Source: Shinella daejeonensis (GTDB lineage: Bacteria; Pseudomonadota; Alphaproteobacteria; Rhizobiales; Rhizobiaceae). From it: DNA of 64,000 bases. This document shows positions 26,726 to 35,769 of this stretch, one piece after another. The notes beneath the pieces were generated by a model, which was not told the DNA's origin, searched no databases, and was given only the letters and a program-made list of their open reading frames with translations. The position numbers and the translations under genes are program-made. The stretch covers positions 868,001 to 932,000 of the forward strand of contig NZ_JAHWXY010000001.1 of assembly GCF_024281235.1 (NCBI RefSeq), given 5' to 3'. The first letter of the stretch is position 1; each line of letters starts with the position of its first letter.

Positions 26726-27844
26726 CTATTCGTTCTGGAAGTAGGTGTACTTGCCGTCCTCACCCTTGCGCCACGTATAAATGACGTAGTCGGGGCGGGT
26801 GATGTCGCCCTTCTCCGTGAAGCTCAGCTCACCGATCGCCGTGTTGAACGGGCCGCCCGACTTGATGGCTTCCGCCACAGCCTGCGGATCCGTGCCGCCC
26901 GCCGCCTTGGCTGCATCGGCGATCACCTGAACGGCCGCATAGGAGTAGAGCGTATAGGCTTCCGGCTCGAAGCCCGTGGCGCGGAACTTCTCAACGAGTT
27001 CAGCGGCCGCCGGGTTCTTGCGCGGATCGGGCGCAAACGTCATCAGCGTGCCGTCGACGGCATCGCCGGCGATGGAGGCAAGCTCGTTGTTGACGACGCC
27101 GTCGCCCGAGATGAACTGCACCTTGAGACCCTGGTCTGCGGCCTGCCGTTCGATCAGGCCGAACTCGGTGTGCAGACCGCCGAAATAGACGACGGAAACG
27201 CCCGCGTCCTTCATCTTTGCGATGAGGGCCGAGAAATCCTTGTCGCCGGCGTTGATGCCTTCATAGAGGGCTTCGGTGACGCCCGCGTCGTTCATCGCCC
27301 GTTTGGTTTCGTCCGCCAGGCCCTGACCGTAAGGGGTCTTGTCGTGTACGACGGCGATCTTGGCGTCCTTGTAGTTCGCCACGATGAACGCGCCGGCGAC
27401 CCCGCCCTGCTGGTCGTCGCGGCCGCAGGTGCGGAACGTGTTCCACAGGCCGCGCTCCGTATAGGTCGGGCTCGTCGAGCCGGGGGAGAACTGAAGAAGC
27501 CCGTTCTCCGCATAGATCTCCGAGGCCGGGATCGAGACGCCGGAGTTGAAGTGGCCGATCACGAACTGAACGCCGTCCGCCACGAACTTGTTGGCGACGG
27601 AAACACCCTGCTTGGGGTCGGAAACGTCGTCGCCGAGAACGATCCTGATCTGCTCGCCGTTGATGCCGCCCGCTGCGTTGAGGTCGGCAATCGCCTGTTC
27701 AGCCCCCTTCTGGATCTGTGCGCCGAAGGCCGCGTTCGGGCCGGTCAGCGGCGCGCCGATACCGATGACGACATCGGCCCAGGCATTTCCGCTGAAAGCA
27801 ACGACCGCCGCCAGCGCAACCGCCGACATAAGAGACTTCTTCAT
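26726..27844 (-). CDS. Branched-chain amino acid-binding periplasmic protein (LivJ/LivK/BraC type)
   Basis: A 372-residue leucine/isoleucine/valine-binding protein with a signal peptide ending GNAWA. The mature N-terminus [22 protein letters not shown] and the [20 protein letters not shown] region with a Cys pair fit the family. It supplies the adjacent LivHMGF transporter. A TATAAT sequence lies upstream, and its own terminator lies downstream, so it can be transcribed alone in excess of the membrane components, as is usual for such proteins. Rhizobial Bra systems also accept other L-amino acids. Confidence 0.9.
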   Translation of the reverse strand: MKKSLMSAVALAAVVAFSGNAWADVVIGIGAPLTGPNAAFGAQIQKGAEQAIADLNAAGGINGEQIRIVLGDDVSDPKQGVSVANKFVADGVQFVIGHFNSGVSIPASEIYAENGLLQFSPGSTSPTYTERGLWNTFRTCGRDDQQGGVAGAFIVANYKDAKIAVVHDKTPYGQGLADETKRAMNDAGVTEALYEGINAGDKDFSALIAKMKDAGVSVVYFGGLHTEFGLIERQAADQGLKVQFISGDGVVNNELASIAGDAVDGTLMTFAPDPRKNPAAAELVEKFRATGFEPEAYTLYSYAAVQVIADAAKAAGGTDPQAVAEAIKSGGPFNTAIGELSFTEKGDITRPDYVIYTWRKGEDGKYTYFQNE

Positions 27845-27918
27845 GTTGTCACTCCCAAGTTTAAAGACGGGCCTGTTCTGATAACGGTCGCAACACCCGC
27901 CAACATTGCGCCGGTTTT

Positions 27919-27950
27919 ATTATAAGTTCCCGGCGCGACGTCGCCGCGCC
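27919..27950 (-). promoter_or_regulatory. Possible promoter and hairpin upstream of the binding-protein gene
   Basis: On the minus strand a perfect TATAAT (27924-27919) lies about 75 bases before the gene. No good -35 is visible; at the expected position there is a small GC hairpin, GGCGCG (27932-27937) with CGCGCC (27945-27950), which could end transcription from the DUF6867 gene. Assignment is tentative. Confidence 0.3.
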
Positions 27951-27958
27951 GCCAGAGC

Positions 27959-28303
27959 TTATTTCCCCCTCCAGGAGAAAGGCGTCGCCTTCTCGTAAAG
28001 CCAATAATACATCTGCGTCATCTGGCGCGTCCGGTAGAAGCGGTAACCGGCGATAGAAAACAACAAAAGCACCACCGTGTCCACGATATAGTATTGCAGC
28101 GCAAACATCGTGCCGCCGAACAGCGCATGGTGGATGAAGCGGATCGCCACGCCCAGCAGCAGCACGTAGATCGCAAGAGTCCGGAGGCCCTGCCAGTTCT
28201 CAGCGCAACTCTTGCCGGTGCGCCACGCCGTCCAGCCGCCCATGATGACGGTGATGAACAGGAACTGCCAGACCGACGGTTCTTCGTAGAGAATTCCCTG
28301 CAT
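27959..28303 (-). CDS. DUF6867-family small membrane protein of the liv operon
   Basis: A 114-residue protein with three predicted membrane helices (about 11-27, 43-61 and 69-89) and the motif WTAWRTGKSCAENW. This family of unknown function is found between livF and the binding-protein gene in many alphaproteobacteria, as here. It starts 20 bases before the livF stop is reached in the operon order. A role in assembling or tuning the ABC transporter is a reasonable guess. Confidence 0.75.
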   Translation of the reverse strand: MQGILYEEPSVWQFLFITVIMGGWTAWRTGKSCAENWQGLRTLAIYVLLLGVAIRFIHHALFGGTMFALQYYIVDTVVLLLFSIAGYRFYRTRQMTQMYYWLYEKATPFSWRGK

Positions 28304-28323
28304 CGTCTTGTCTCCTTCCCGCC

Positions 28324-29049
28324 TTAGTGGCGCCCGCCTTCGAGATAGGCCGCGCGCACTTCCGGATTGGCCAGAAGCTCCATGCCCGTTCCGCTCATCG
28401 TCACCTTGCCGTTCACCATGACGTAACCCCGGTTCGACAGTTTCAGCGCCGCGAAGGCGTTCTGCTCCACCAGGAACACCGTGAGGCCCTGCTCCTTGTT
28501 GAGGATCTTGATCGCATCGAAGATCTGCTTGACGATCAGCGGCGCGAGACCGAGCGAGGGTTCATCGAGCAGAAGCAGCTTGGGCCTGGCCATCAGGGCG
28601 CGGCCGATCGATAGCATCTGCTGTTCGCCGCCCGAGAGCGTGCCGCCACGCTGGGCCTGACGCTCCTTGAGGCGGGGAAAGAGCGTGAAGATCTTTTCCA
28701 CGTCCTCGTCGAAATACTTCAGGTTGTCGAGGCTCGCCCCCATCTGGAGGTTCTCGTAAACCGTCATGCGCGGGAAGATGCGCCGTCCTTCCGGCGACTG
28801 CGCGATCCGGAGCCGGGCGATCCGGTGGGTGGGCAGGCGGGTGATATCCTCACCCTCGAAGGTGATCGTGCCGGCGCGCGCCTGTGGATCGCCGCAGATC
28901 GTCATCATCAGGGTCGACTTGCCGGCGCCGTTGGCGCCGATGAGGCAGGCGATCTCGCCGCGCTTCACGTCGATATCGACGCCCGCGAGCGCGCGAATAT
29001 TGCCGTAGTAGGTCTCCACGCCCCGAACGCTGAGAAGGGTATCGCTCAT
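28324..29049 (-). CDS. livF: Branched-chain amino acid ABC transporter ATP-binding protein
   Basis: A 241-residue ATPase with Walker A GANGAGKST, signature LSGGEQQMLSIGRALM, and Walker B LLLLDEPSLGLAP. It pairs with LivG to power amino acid import. ATG at 29049 overlaps the livG stop by one base; the longer frame to 29469 runs over livG and is not used. Length is standard. Confidence 0.9.
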   Translation of the reverse strand: MSDTLLSVRGVETYYGNIRALAGVDIDVKRGEIACLIGANGAGKSTLMMTICGDPQARAGTITFEGEDITRLPTHRIARLRIAQSPEGRRIFPRMTVYENLQMGASLDNLKYFDEDVEKIFTLFPRLKERQAQRGGTLSGGEQQMLSIGRALMARPKLLLLDEPSLGLAPLIVKQIFDAIKILNKEQGLTVFLVEQNAFAALKLSNRGYVMVNGKVTMSGTGMELLANPEVRAAYLEGGRH

Positions 29050-29927
29050 CAGTGCTTCCCTTCCTCTTCGATTTCCTCGATTTCCTCGATCACTTCCTCG
29101 ACCTCTTCGTCCTCGACGCCCAGATAGGCCGCGATGACCTTCGGATCGTTCTTCACATGATCCGGCGTGCCGTCCGATATCTTCTGCCCGTATTCCAGCA
29201 CCACGACATGGTCCGAAATCTCCATGACCACCGACATGTCGTGCTCGATCAGCAGGATGGAGGTGCCCGTCTCCCGGCGGATACCGGTCAGCAACGTGTT
29301 CAGCGCCAGCGATTCGCGCGGATTGAGGCCCGCCGCCGGCTCGTCGAGGCAGAGAAACTCCGGTTCGGTGCACATGGCCCGCGCGATCTCCAGGCGGCGC
29401 TGGGCTCCATAGGGCAGGTCGCCGGCCGGGTCGTCCGCCCGATCGGTCAGATCCGCCTTTTCGAGCCAATGGCGCGCCAGCTCGATCGATTCGGCCTCCG
29501 CCTTCTTGTAGGCCGGCAGACCGAAAAGGCCGAGGAACGTGTAGCCCGACGCCCTCATCAGCGTGTTATGCTGGGCGACCAGCAGGTTTTCCAGAACCGT
29601 GAGGCCGGTGAAGAGCCGGATGTTCTGGAAGGTGCGGGCGACCCTGGCGTCCTTGGTGATCTCGAAATCCGCCATCCGCTCGAGCAGGAAGGTCTTCCCG
29701 GACTTCTGCGTCATCGAGATCATGCCCATCGTCGGCTTGTAGAAACCGGTGACGCAGTTGAAGACCGTGGTCTTGCCCGCGCCGTTGGGACCGATCAGCG
29801 CCGTGATCTCGCCACGCTGCGCCTCGAAGGAGAAGTCGTTGATGGCCATCAGTCCGCCGAAGCGCATCGACAGATGCTCGACCTTGAGAATGGGATCGTT
29901 CTTCATCGTATTCATCTCGGGCGCCAT
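29049..29927 (-). CDS. livG: Branched-chain amino acid ABC transporter ATP-binding protein with acidic tail
   Basis: A 292-residue ATPase with Walker A GPNGAGKTT and the LivG-specific long insert (GKTFLLERMADFEITKDARV). Walker B LCLDEPAAGLNPRES follows. The C-terminus beyond YLGVEDEE is extended by about 20 residues that are mostly Glu and Ile, encoded by near-perfect 9-base tandem repeats. The start at 29927 shares bases with the livM stop and has AGGAAGGG upstream; in-frame Met codons at residues 5 and 8 are possible. Confidence 0.88.
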   Translation of the reverse strand: MAPEMNTMKNDPILKVEHLSMRFGGLMAINDFSFEAQRGEITALIGPNGAGKTTVFNCVTGFYKPTMGMISMTQKSGKTFLLERMADFEITKDARVARTFQNIRLFTGLTVLENLLVAQHNTLMRASGYTFLGLFGLPAYKKAEAESIELARHWLEKADLTDRADDPAGDLPYGAQRRLEIARAMCTEPEFLCLDEPAAGLNPRESLALNTLLTGIRRETGTSILLIEHDMSVVMEISDHVVVLEYGQKISDGTPDHVKNDPKVIAAYLGVEDEEVEEVIEEIEEIEEEGKH

Positions 29928-31318
29928 CAGCCGTGCCCTTCCTTGGTAAAGCTGCCGGAAACCGTCTTGCGTTCCTTGAGGAAGGCCGTCGGTTCACGGC
30001 TTCCCACGAAGCCGCGCGGCTTCCAGACCATGACGATGACCATGGCGAGGCCGAAGATCAGCATGCGATAGAGTTCCGGCGTGAAATCCGCCCCGAAGAC
30101 CTGCTTGAGGAACTGCATCTCGCGCAGGAGCTCCGTGCCGCCGATCATCAGCACCGCGGCGACGGCGATGCCGACCAGCGATCCCATGCCGCCGAGAACG
30201 ACGATGGAAAGGATGATCGCCGATTCGAGGAAGACGAAGGATTCCGGCGAGACGAAGCCCTGCCGCACGGCAAAGAAGGAACCGGCGAAGCCGCCGAACA
30301 TCGCGCCCGTGGCGAAGGCGGTGAGCTTCGTCGTCACCGTGTTGATGCCGAGCGAGCGGCAGGCGATCTCGTCTTCGCGCAACGCCTCCCAGGCGCGGCC
30401 GACCGGCATGCGGCGCAATCTTACCGTCACATAGGCGGTGAGCAGCGCCAGCGCCAGAACCAGGTAGAACAGGAAGATCTTGTAATAGGCCGACGACATC
30501 GGCAGTTCAAAGACCTTGGCGAAATTGTTCGGCGCACCGACGTCGAAGGACCAGATACCGAAGACCGAGGCCTTCGGAATCCCCGAGATGCCGAAGGTGC
30601 CCTTGGTGACGTCCGTCCAGTTGATGAGGACGAGGCGGATGATCTCGCCAAAGGCGAGCGTCACGATGGCGAGATAGTCGCCCTTGAGACGCAACACCGG
30701 GAAGCCCAGGATAACTCCCCAGAAGGCCGCAAGGATGCCGGCGAGCGGCAGCAGCAGCCAGAAGGAGAAACCGAAATACTGCGAAAGCAGCGCGTAGGAA
30801 TAGGCGCCGACGGCGTAGAAGGCGACATAGCCGAGATCGAGCAGGCCCGCGAGGCCGACAACGATGTTGAGCCCCCAGGCGAGCATCACGTAGATAAGGA
30901 TCTGGATGCCGAAGTTGTCGACCCATTTCAGCGAGCCCTGCACGCCGAAAATCGCCACGGCGAGGATGGGATAGACGATGAGCGCGACAACCGCCAGGAC
31001 GACGAAGTTCCGCTTGAGGAAACCTTCCGGCCGCGCCGTTCCCGCCCGGGCAGCGGCCGCCGCCTTGCGGGCCGCAAACCACGGACGGATATAGGCAACC
31101 GTCAGGAAGCGGCCGACCGCCGCCACCAGGACGAAGACCGCCAGCAATCCCCAGCGCTGGTTCAGCACCAGTTCGTTGCGGATGTTCTGTGTGGTTTCGA
31201 GACCGACGAAGAGGAAGAACAGGCCGAGCGATACGACGCCGGCATAAAATCCCTCGCGCAGAGCCCGCGCCGTCAGAGTCCCGCCGGCGCCCTCTCGGGT
31301 AGTGGTGATGTTGGCCAT
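29927..31318 (-). CDS. livM: Branched-chain amino acid ABC transporter permease
   Basis: A 463-residue LivM permease with about ten helices. The first 110 residues hold two helices and a basic linker ahead of the conserved core beginning [18 protein letters not shown]. The glycine-rich [26 protein letters not shown] motif is diagnostic. It forms the channel with LivH. Four bases separate it from livH. Confidence 0.9.
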   Translation of the reverse strand: MANITTTREGAGGTLTARALREGFYAGVVSLGLFFLFVGLETTQNIRNELVLNQRWGLLAVFVLVAAVGRFLTVAYIRPWFAARKAAAAARAGTARPEGFLKRNFVVLAVVALIVYPILAVAIFGVQGSLKWVDNFGIQILIYVMLAWGLNIVVGLAGLLDLGYVAFYAVGAYSYALLSQYFGFSFWLLLPLAGILAAFWGVILGFPVLRLKGDYLAIVTLAFGEIIRLVLINWTDVTKGTFGISGIPKASVFGIWSFDVGAPNNFAKVFELPMSSAYYKIFLFYLVLALALLTAYVTVRLRRMPVGRAWEALREDEIACRSLGINTVTTKLTAFATGAMFGGFAGSFFAVRQGFVSPESFVFLESAIILSIVVLGGMGSLVGIAVAAVLMIGGTELLREMQFLKQVFGADFTPELYRMLIFGLAMVIVMVWKPRGFVGSREPTAFLKERKTVSGSFTKEGHG

Positions 31319-31322
31319 GAAA

Positions 31323-32225
31323 TCAAACCTTTTCGACTTCCGGTCGTCCGAAGATGCCGGACGGCTTGAAGATCAGGACGATGGCGAGAATGGAGAAGGT
31401 CGCCACATCCTTGTAGTCGATGGTGAAATAGGCGGACCACAGGCTTTCGATGAGGCCGATCAGCAGGCCGCCGATCACCGCGCCGGGAAGCGAGCCGATG
31501 CCGCCCAGAACCGCCGCCGTGAAGGCCTTGACGCCCGGAATGAACCCGTCGGTGAAGACGACCACGCCGTAATACATCAGATACATGGTGCCTGCGACAG
31601 CGGCGAGGCCGGCTCCCATGATGAAGGTGATCGAAATGGTGCGGTCGACGTCGATGCCCAGCAATGCGGCCATCTTGCGATCCTGTTCGGTGGCGCGCTG
31701 GGCGCGGCCGAGCGCGGTCTTGTTGACCACATACCAGAACACCGTAAGCAGCACCGTCGTCAATACGACGATGACGATCTGCTTCAGCGAGATCGAAATG
31801 CCGAAGACGTTGTAGACCGACGACACCAGCGGCGGGATCGGCTTGTTGCGCGGCCCTTGCGTCACCTGGACGAAGTTCGACAGGGTGATCGACATGCCGA
31901 TCGCCGTGATCAGCGGCGCCAGACGGAACGAGCCGCGCAGCGGCCGGTAAGCCACCTTTTCGATGGTCCAGTTCCATAGCGCGGCCGTCAACATCGCCGC
32001 CGCCATCATCAGCAGAAGCAGCAGAACGGTCGGCAGGCCGACGAAAACACTGGTCAGAACGAGAAAAATGATCAGCGCGGCGAAGCCGCCCAGCATGAAG
32101 ATATCGCCATGGGCGAAGTTAATCATGCCGATGATGCCGTAAACCATGGTATAGCCAATGGCTATCAGGCCATAAATAGATCCAAGCGTCAGCCCGTTCA
32201 CGAGCTGCTGGATGAAGTATTCCAT
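31323..32225 (-). CDS. livH: Branched-chain amino acid ABC transporter permease
   Basis: A 300-residue permease, first gene of the liv operon. The N-terminus [20 protein letters not shown] and the following [15 protein letters not shown] are typical of LivH. About eight helices. The start at 32225 has GGGGGAATGGACA upstream; the open frame to 32378 lacks similarity to the family. Promoter elements must lie within the next several hundred bases toward kpsE. Confidence 0.9.
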   Translation of the reverse strand: MEYFIQQLVNGLTLGSIYGLIAIGYTMVYGIIGMINFAHGDIFMLGGFAALIIFLVLTSVFVGLPTVLLLLLMMAAAMLTAALWNWTIEKVAYRPLRGSFRLAPLITAIGMSITLSNFVQVTQGPRNKPIPPLVSSVYNVFGISISLKQIVIVVLTTVLLTVFWYVVNKTALGRAQRATEQDRKMAALLGIDVDRTISITFIMGAGLAAVAGTMYLMYYGVVVFTDGFIPGVKAFTAAVLGGIGSLPGAVIGGLLIGLIESLWSAYFTIDYKDVATFSILAIVLIFKPSGIFGRPEVEKV

Positions 32226-32813
32226 TGTCCATTCCCCCGGATGCGATCGCCGAACGGCGGCATCTCTTGTTTTTTGCTCTCTCAAGCCTGTCAGACAACC
32301 CGGATTCCATACCGCTTTCGAGACAAAAGGGAAGCCTAAAATGGCTCTACCGACAATTTCTTTGGTGAATTGCGGCAAAGGGTGTGCATCCTTTCGGAAA
32401 TAGGCAGCAAGGGAAACACTGCGGCAAGAAGGATGCTACATTTGGCAAGAAGATACTACGAAAGTAGCATAGCGCGATGATTGTGCGAGCACAGGAGACC
32501 ATGCTTGCAGTTGCGCCGCCGGCATCCTCTCACTCCCGGCGATCTTCTGCGGTCGTCGGCATTGATCTTCGATGCGCGGTAAAACCAATGCCTTGCGAAA
32601 CAAGAGATATTCCATCCCGGATCGTCGGGCCCACCAATGCAGGCGATCGATCTCCGACCGCCGTTCTCGCCCCCGTCTGCGATGGCGGCCGGACGATCTT
32701 CCCGGCGAAAGGTCGAGGAATAGCCGCAATGATCCGAATCCCGCCGCGACGGCTGCTCCGGTTCGCGCGATAGAATTTGAATCCCGAGGCGCTTTCGCAT
32801 AGACTGCCGCACG
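32226..32813. other. 588-base gene-free stretch between divergent livH and kpsE
   Basis: I see no convincing gene. It must hold promoters for the liv operon (leftward) and for capsule export (rightward). Visible structures are a 7-base inverted repeat ATGCTAC (32433-32439) and GTAGCAT (32464-32470), enclosing a CTAC-GAAA-GTAG mini-hairpin, and the 10-mer CACTGCGGCA at 32417, which recurs upstream of kpsD. A 20-codon ORF at 32341-32403 preceded by GGGAAG is possible but unsupported. Confidence 0.5.
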
Positions 32814-34262
32814 ATGTGCGCGGCCCGGCGCAGGTTTAATGTTTCATCGGATCGAGTGAGCTCCTTGCAAGACGAGAAAACCCCCGCCGCTTCACAAACC
32901 GGTAACACCCTCGCCTCCCAGGCGAGCAACCTGCTCGATATCGCCAAGGAGCGCGCCATGCGCCGCGCCGAGCGGCAGAAGGTCCGGCTGCTGCGGCCCG
33001 GAGGACGGCCCCGGCCGACGAATCTCGACGACGAGGGCTCCCTGCCGACGCGACGCCAGAACACCGAGAAGGTCGACAATGTCACCGCGATCCTCCAGCT
33101 TCCCGAACTGGCGAAGCCCCGGAACAGACTGCCGTGGACCTGGCTGTCCTTCCTCGCGGTGGTGATCGTGCCGACGGTTCTGGCCAGCCTCTACTACGCT
33201 TTCATCGCCAGTCCGCAATATATGGTGGAATCGCAATTCGCCGTGCGCGGCTCGACGCAGAATTCGCTGAGCGCGCTCGGGCTCAGCATCGTCGGCAGCT
33301 CCGCCCCCCATGCAAGCGACTCCTATGTGGTCGCCGATTATATCCAGTCGGCGCAGATCCTGCTCGACATCAAGGAGCGCGTCGGTCTCGACGTCCGGAG
33401 CCTCTATACCAAGCCGGACATCGACTTTCTTTATCGCGAGGACGCCGACAAGTCGCTAGACGAATTCCGCGACTATTGGCGCAGCATGATCAATGTGAGT
33501 TTCAACTCGACGACCGGCAACGTCACCCTGCGGGTCTTCGCCTTCACCTCGACGGACGCAAGGGCCATTTCCGACGCCATCCTGAAGGTCTCCGAGGATC
33601 TGGTGAACTCGCTGTCGGAGAAATCGCGGCAGCAGCTCATCGGTGTCGCCACCGAACAGGTCAGCCTGTCGGAAGACCGGCTGCGCAACGTGCGCAGCCA
33701 GATGACGGAATTGCGCCGCACCGAACAGGCGGTCGACCCGGCCGCCATCGCCTCGATGGAATCGGCGATCATTTCCGGCCTGGAACAACAGCTCGCCGGC
33801 CTCAGGACCCGCTACAAGGCCCTGCTCGACACACTCGATCCCGACGCGCCATCCGCCCGCGTGATCGAACGTCAGATCGTTGCGCTGGAAACCCAGCTTG
33901 GCGAGCAGCGCAACCGGCTGAGCGGCGGCAGCGGCGGGGAGAATGCATCGAGCGAGAAGACGTCGCGCAGCGCCGGCGTCTTGAGCGCGCTTCCCGACAT
34001 GATCGCCCGCTTCTCGGAGCTTACCGTCGAGGAAGAGTTCGCGACCAAGGCCTATACGATGTCGCTGGCCGCTCTCGAGGCCGCCATTCAGGAGGCGCGC
34101 AAGCAGGAACTCTATTTCGGCGTCTACGTGACGCCCCGGACGCCGGAAGTCGCTCTCTACCCGCTGTCGCTTCTCAATACCGGCATCGTGCTGCTCGCGG
34201 CTTTCTGTGTCTGGGTGATCGGCTATTTCGGCTTCCGCTCCATCAGAGAACACGCGATCTGA
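32814..34262 (+). CDS. kpsE: Capsule polysaccharide export inner-membrane protein, KpsE/RkpR family
   Basis: A 482-residue polysaccharide co-polymerase-like protein. An N-terminal cytoplasmic region of about 105 residues precedes the first membrane helix (107-131), then a large periplasmic domain with long coiled-coil segments (about 255-400) and a second helix near the C-terminus (455-475). It links the KpsMT ABC transporter to the outer-membrane KpsD channel for K-antigen export. The start is uncertain: ATG at 32814 lacks a clear ribosome site, and GTG at 32856 is an alternative. kpsM follows after 22 bases. Confidence 0.88.
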   Translation: MCAARRRFNVSSDRVSSLQDEKTPAASQTGNTLASQASNLLDIAKERAMRRAERQKVRLLRPGGRPRPTNLDDEGSLPTRRQNTEKVDNVTAILQLPELAKPRNRLPWTWLSFLAVVIVPTVLASLYYAFIASPQYMVESQFAVRGSTQNSLSALGLSIVGSSAPHASDSYVVADYIQSAQILLDIKERVGLDVRSLYTKPDIDFLYREDADKSLDEFRDYWRSMINVSFNSTTGNVTLRVFAFTSTDARAISDAILKVSEDLVNSLSEKSRQQLIGVATEQVSLSEDRLRNVRSQMTELRRTEQAVDPAAIASMESAIISGLEQQLAGLRTRYKALLDTLDPDAPSARVIERQIVALETQLGEQRNRLSGGSGGENASSEKTSRSAGVLSALPDMIARFSELTVEEEFATKAYTMSLAALEAAIQEARKQELYFGVYVTPRTPEVALYPLSLLNTGIVLLAAFCVWVIGYFGFRSIREHAI

Positions 34263-34284
34263 AGTTGCGAGAACGGCCCCTGCA

Positions 34285-35079
34285 ATGACGGTGATCACCG
34301 AAAAGTCATTCCGTTACGCGCTCAGCGAAAACGTCCGGATCGTTTCGACCCTCGTCGTACGTAACGCCGTCGCCCGCTTCGGGGAGAGCAAACTCGGCTT
34401 CGTCTGGGTCCTGCTGGAGCCCATCATCTACGTCGGCATCTTCCTCCTCATACGGGCGGCAATGAGCGCGGCGGTGACCTTCGGAGACAGCGCCGCACTT
34501 TTCCTGCTTGCCGGAATCTTCGGCTTCCGCATGAGCCGCGGCATAGCAAAAAAAGGCGAAAACGCCATCACGGCCAACCAGCCGCTGCTGACGTATCCGC
34601 TTGTTCGCCCGCTGGATACCGTGATCGCGGCGTGCCTTCTAGAAACGACGATCTGGCTGGTCGTCTGCGCGCTGTTCATCTCCGGCCTCTCGGCCGCCCT
34701 TGAGCGCACTGTTATCGTCTATCCCGGTGAATTGACGGCCTGCCTGCTGGCGATCTTCTATTTTGCCTTCGCCACCGCGGTTTTCAATGCAACGGTCGGC
34801 GCGCTCGTTCCACGATATTTGATGGTTATCGGCATGCTCAACATGCCGCTGATGTTCGCCTCGGGCGTATTCTTCATGCCATCATCATTTCCGCCGGATA
34901 TCCAGTGGTATCTCTCCTGGAATCCGTATCTCCATTGCGTCGAATGGTTCAGGACGGCCACCTATCTGGACTATATTCCCGTTCTCGATAAAACCTATCT
35001 GCTCGCCGTCGCCACGGTGCTCCTCACGGTCGGACTGGTGCTCGAGCGCCTGTTCCGCCACAAGATTATCGAAACATGA
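34285..35079 (+). CDS. kpsM: Capsule ABC-2 transporter permease
   Basis: A 264-residue ABC-2 type membrane protein with about six helices. The cytoplasmic N-terminus SENVRIVSTLVVRNAVARFGESKLGFVW is typical of KpsM/RkpS, and the C-terminal part has the MFASGVFFMPSSFPPDIQWYLSWNP loop. With KpsT it moves lipid-linked K-antigen across the inner membrane. It overlaps kpsT by four bases. Confidence 0.9.
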   Translation: MTVITEKSFRYALSENVRIVSTLVVRNAVARFGESKLGFVWVLLEPIIYVGIFLLIRAAMSAAVTFGDSAALFLLAGIFGFRMSRGIAKKGENAITANQPLLTYPLVRPLDTVIAACLLETTIWLVVCALFISGLSAALERTVIVYPGELTACLLAIFYFAFATAVFNATVGALVPRYLMVIGMLNMPLMFASGVFFMPSSFPPDIQWYLSWNPYLHCVEWFRTATYLDYIPVLDKTYLLAVATVLLTVGLVLERLFRHKIIET

Positions 35080-35753
35080 TCATTTTTGACAACGTCAGCA
35101 AAACGTTCCCGCAACCCGGCGGCGGTAGGAAGGTCATCCTCGACCGCTTCACCGCCGCGTTCCGGCCGGGTGTGAACATCGGTATCCTTGGCCGGAACGG
35201 TGCGGGCAAGTCGACCCTGATGAACCTCATCTCCGGCGGAGATATGCCGAGTTCCGGACGCATCCTGCGCGAAGGGAATATTTCCTGGCCGCTCGGCTTT
35301 CGCGGCGGCGTGCACGGGAAAATGACCGGCGCCCAGAACACCCGCTTCATCGCCGAGATCTACGGCAAGGACCGCCGCAAGGTTCTCGACTATGTCGCGG
35401 AATTCTCCGAGCTTGGCCCCTATATGGATATGCCGGTCCGCACCTATTCCGCCGGCATGAAGGCGCGTCTCGCCTTCGGCATCTGCATGGCGATCGAGTT
35501 CGAATATTATCTCATCGACGAAGTGATCGCGGTGGGCGATTCCACCTTCAAGAAGAAATGCCAGGCCGTTTTCGAGGAACGGCGGGAAAACGCCACCCTC
35601 CTTCTGGTCTCGCACTCGGCCGGCCTGTTGCGCGCCTTCTGCGATATCGGCGGCGTTCTCCACAACGGCCATCTCACGTTCTACAACGACATCGAGGAAG
35701 CAATCGAGGTCCATGAGGAACTGCTCCTTGCAGCGGAGCCGTTGCCCGCCTGA
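35076..35753 (+). CDS. kpsT: Capsule ABC transporter ATP-binding protein
   Basis: A 225-residue ATPase with Walker A GRNGAGKST at 39-47, the KpsT-type signature YSAGMKARLAFGICMA, and Walker B YYLIDEVIAVGD. Length matches KpsT/RkpT. It is the last gene of the rightward block; kpsC converges with only 16 bases between stop codons. Confidence 0.9.
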   Translation: MIIFDNVSKTFPQPGGGRKVILDRFTAAFRPGVNIGILGRNGAGKSTLMNLISGGDMPSSGRILREGNISWPLGFRGGVHGKMTGAQNTRFIAEIYGKDRRKVLDYVAEFSELGPYMDMPVRTYSAGMKARLAFGICMAIEFEYYLIDEVIAVGDSTFKKKCQAVFEERRENATLLLVSHSAGLLRAFCDIGGVLHNGHLTFYNDIEEAIEVHEELLLAAEPLPA

Positions 35754-35769
35754 CAGCGGCGTGGACCGA

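Noticed and set aside
32341-32403. 20-codon ORF with GGGAAG upstream, considered as a leader peptide for liv or kps
   Set aside because: It is on the strand opposite livH, far from kpsE, and has no run of regulatory codons or following attenuator.
32456-33085. 209-codon minus-strand frame before and across the kpsE start
   Set aside because: Overlaps kpsE, has no ribosome site, and the product has no coherent hydrophobic or domain pattern.
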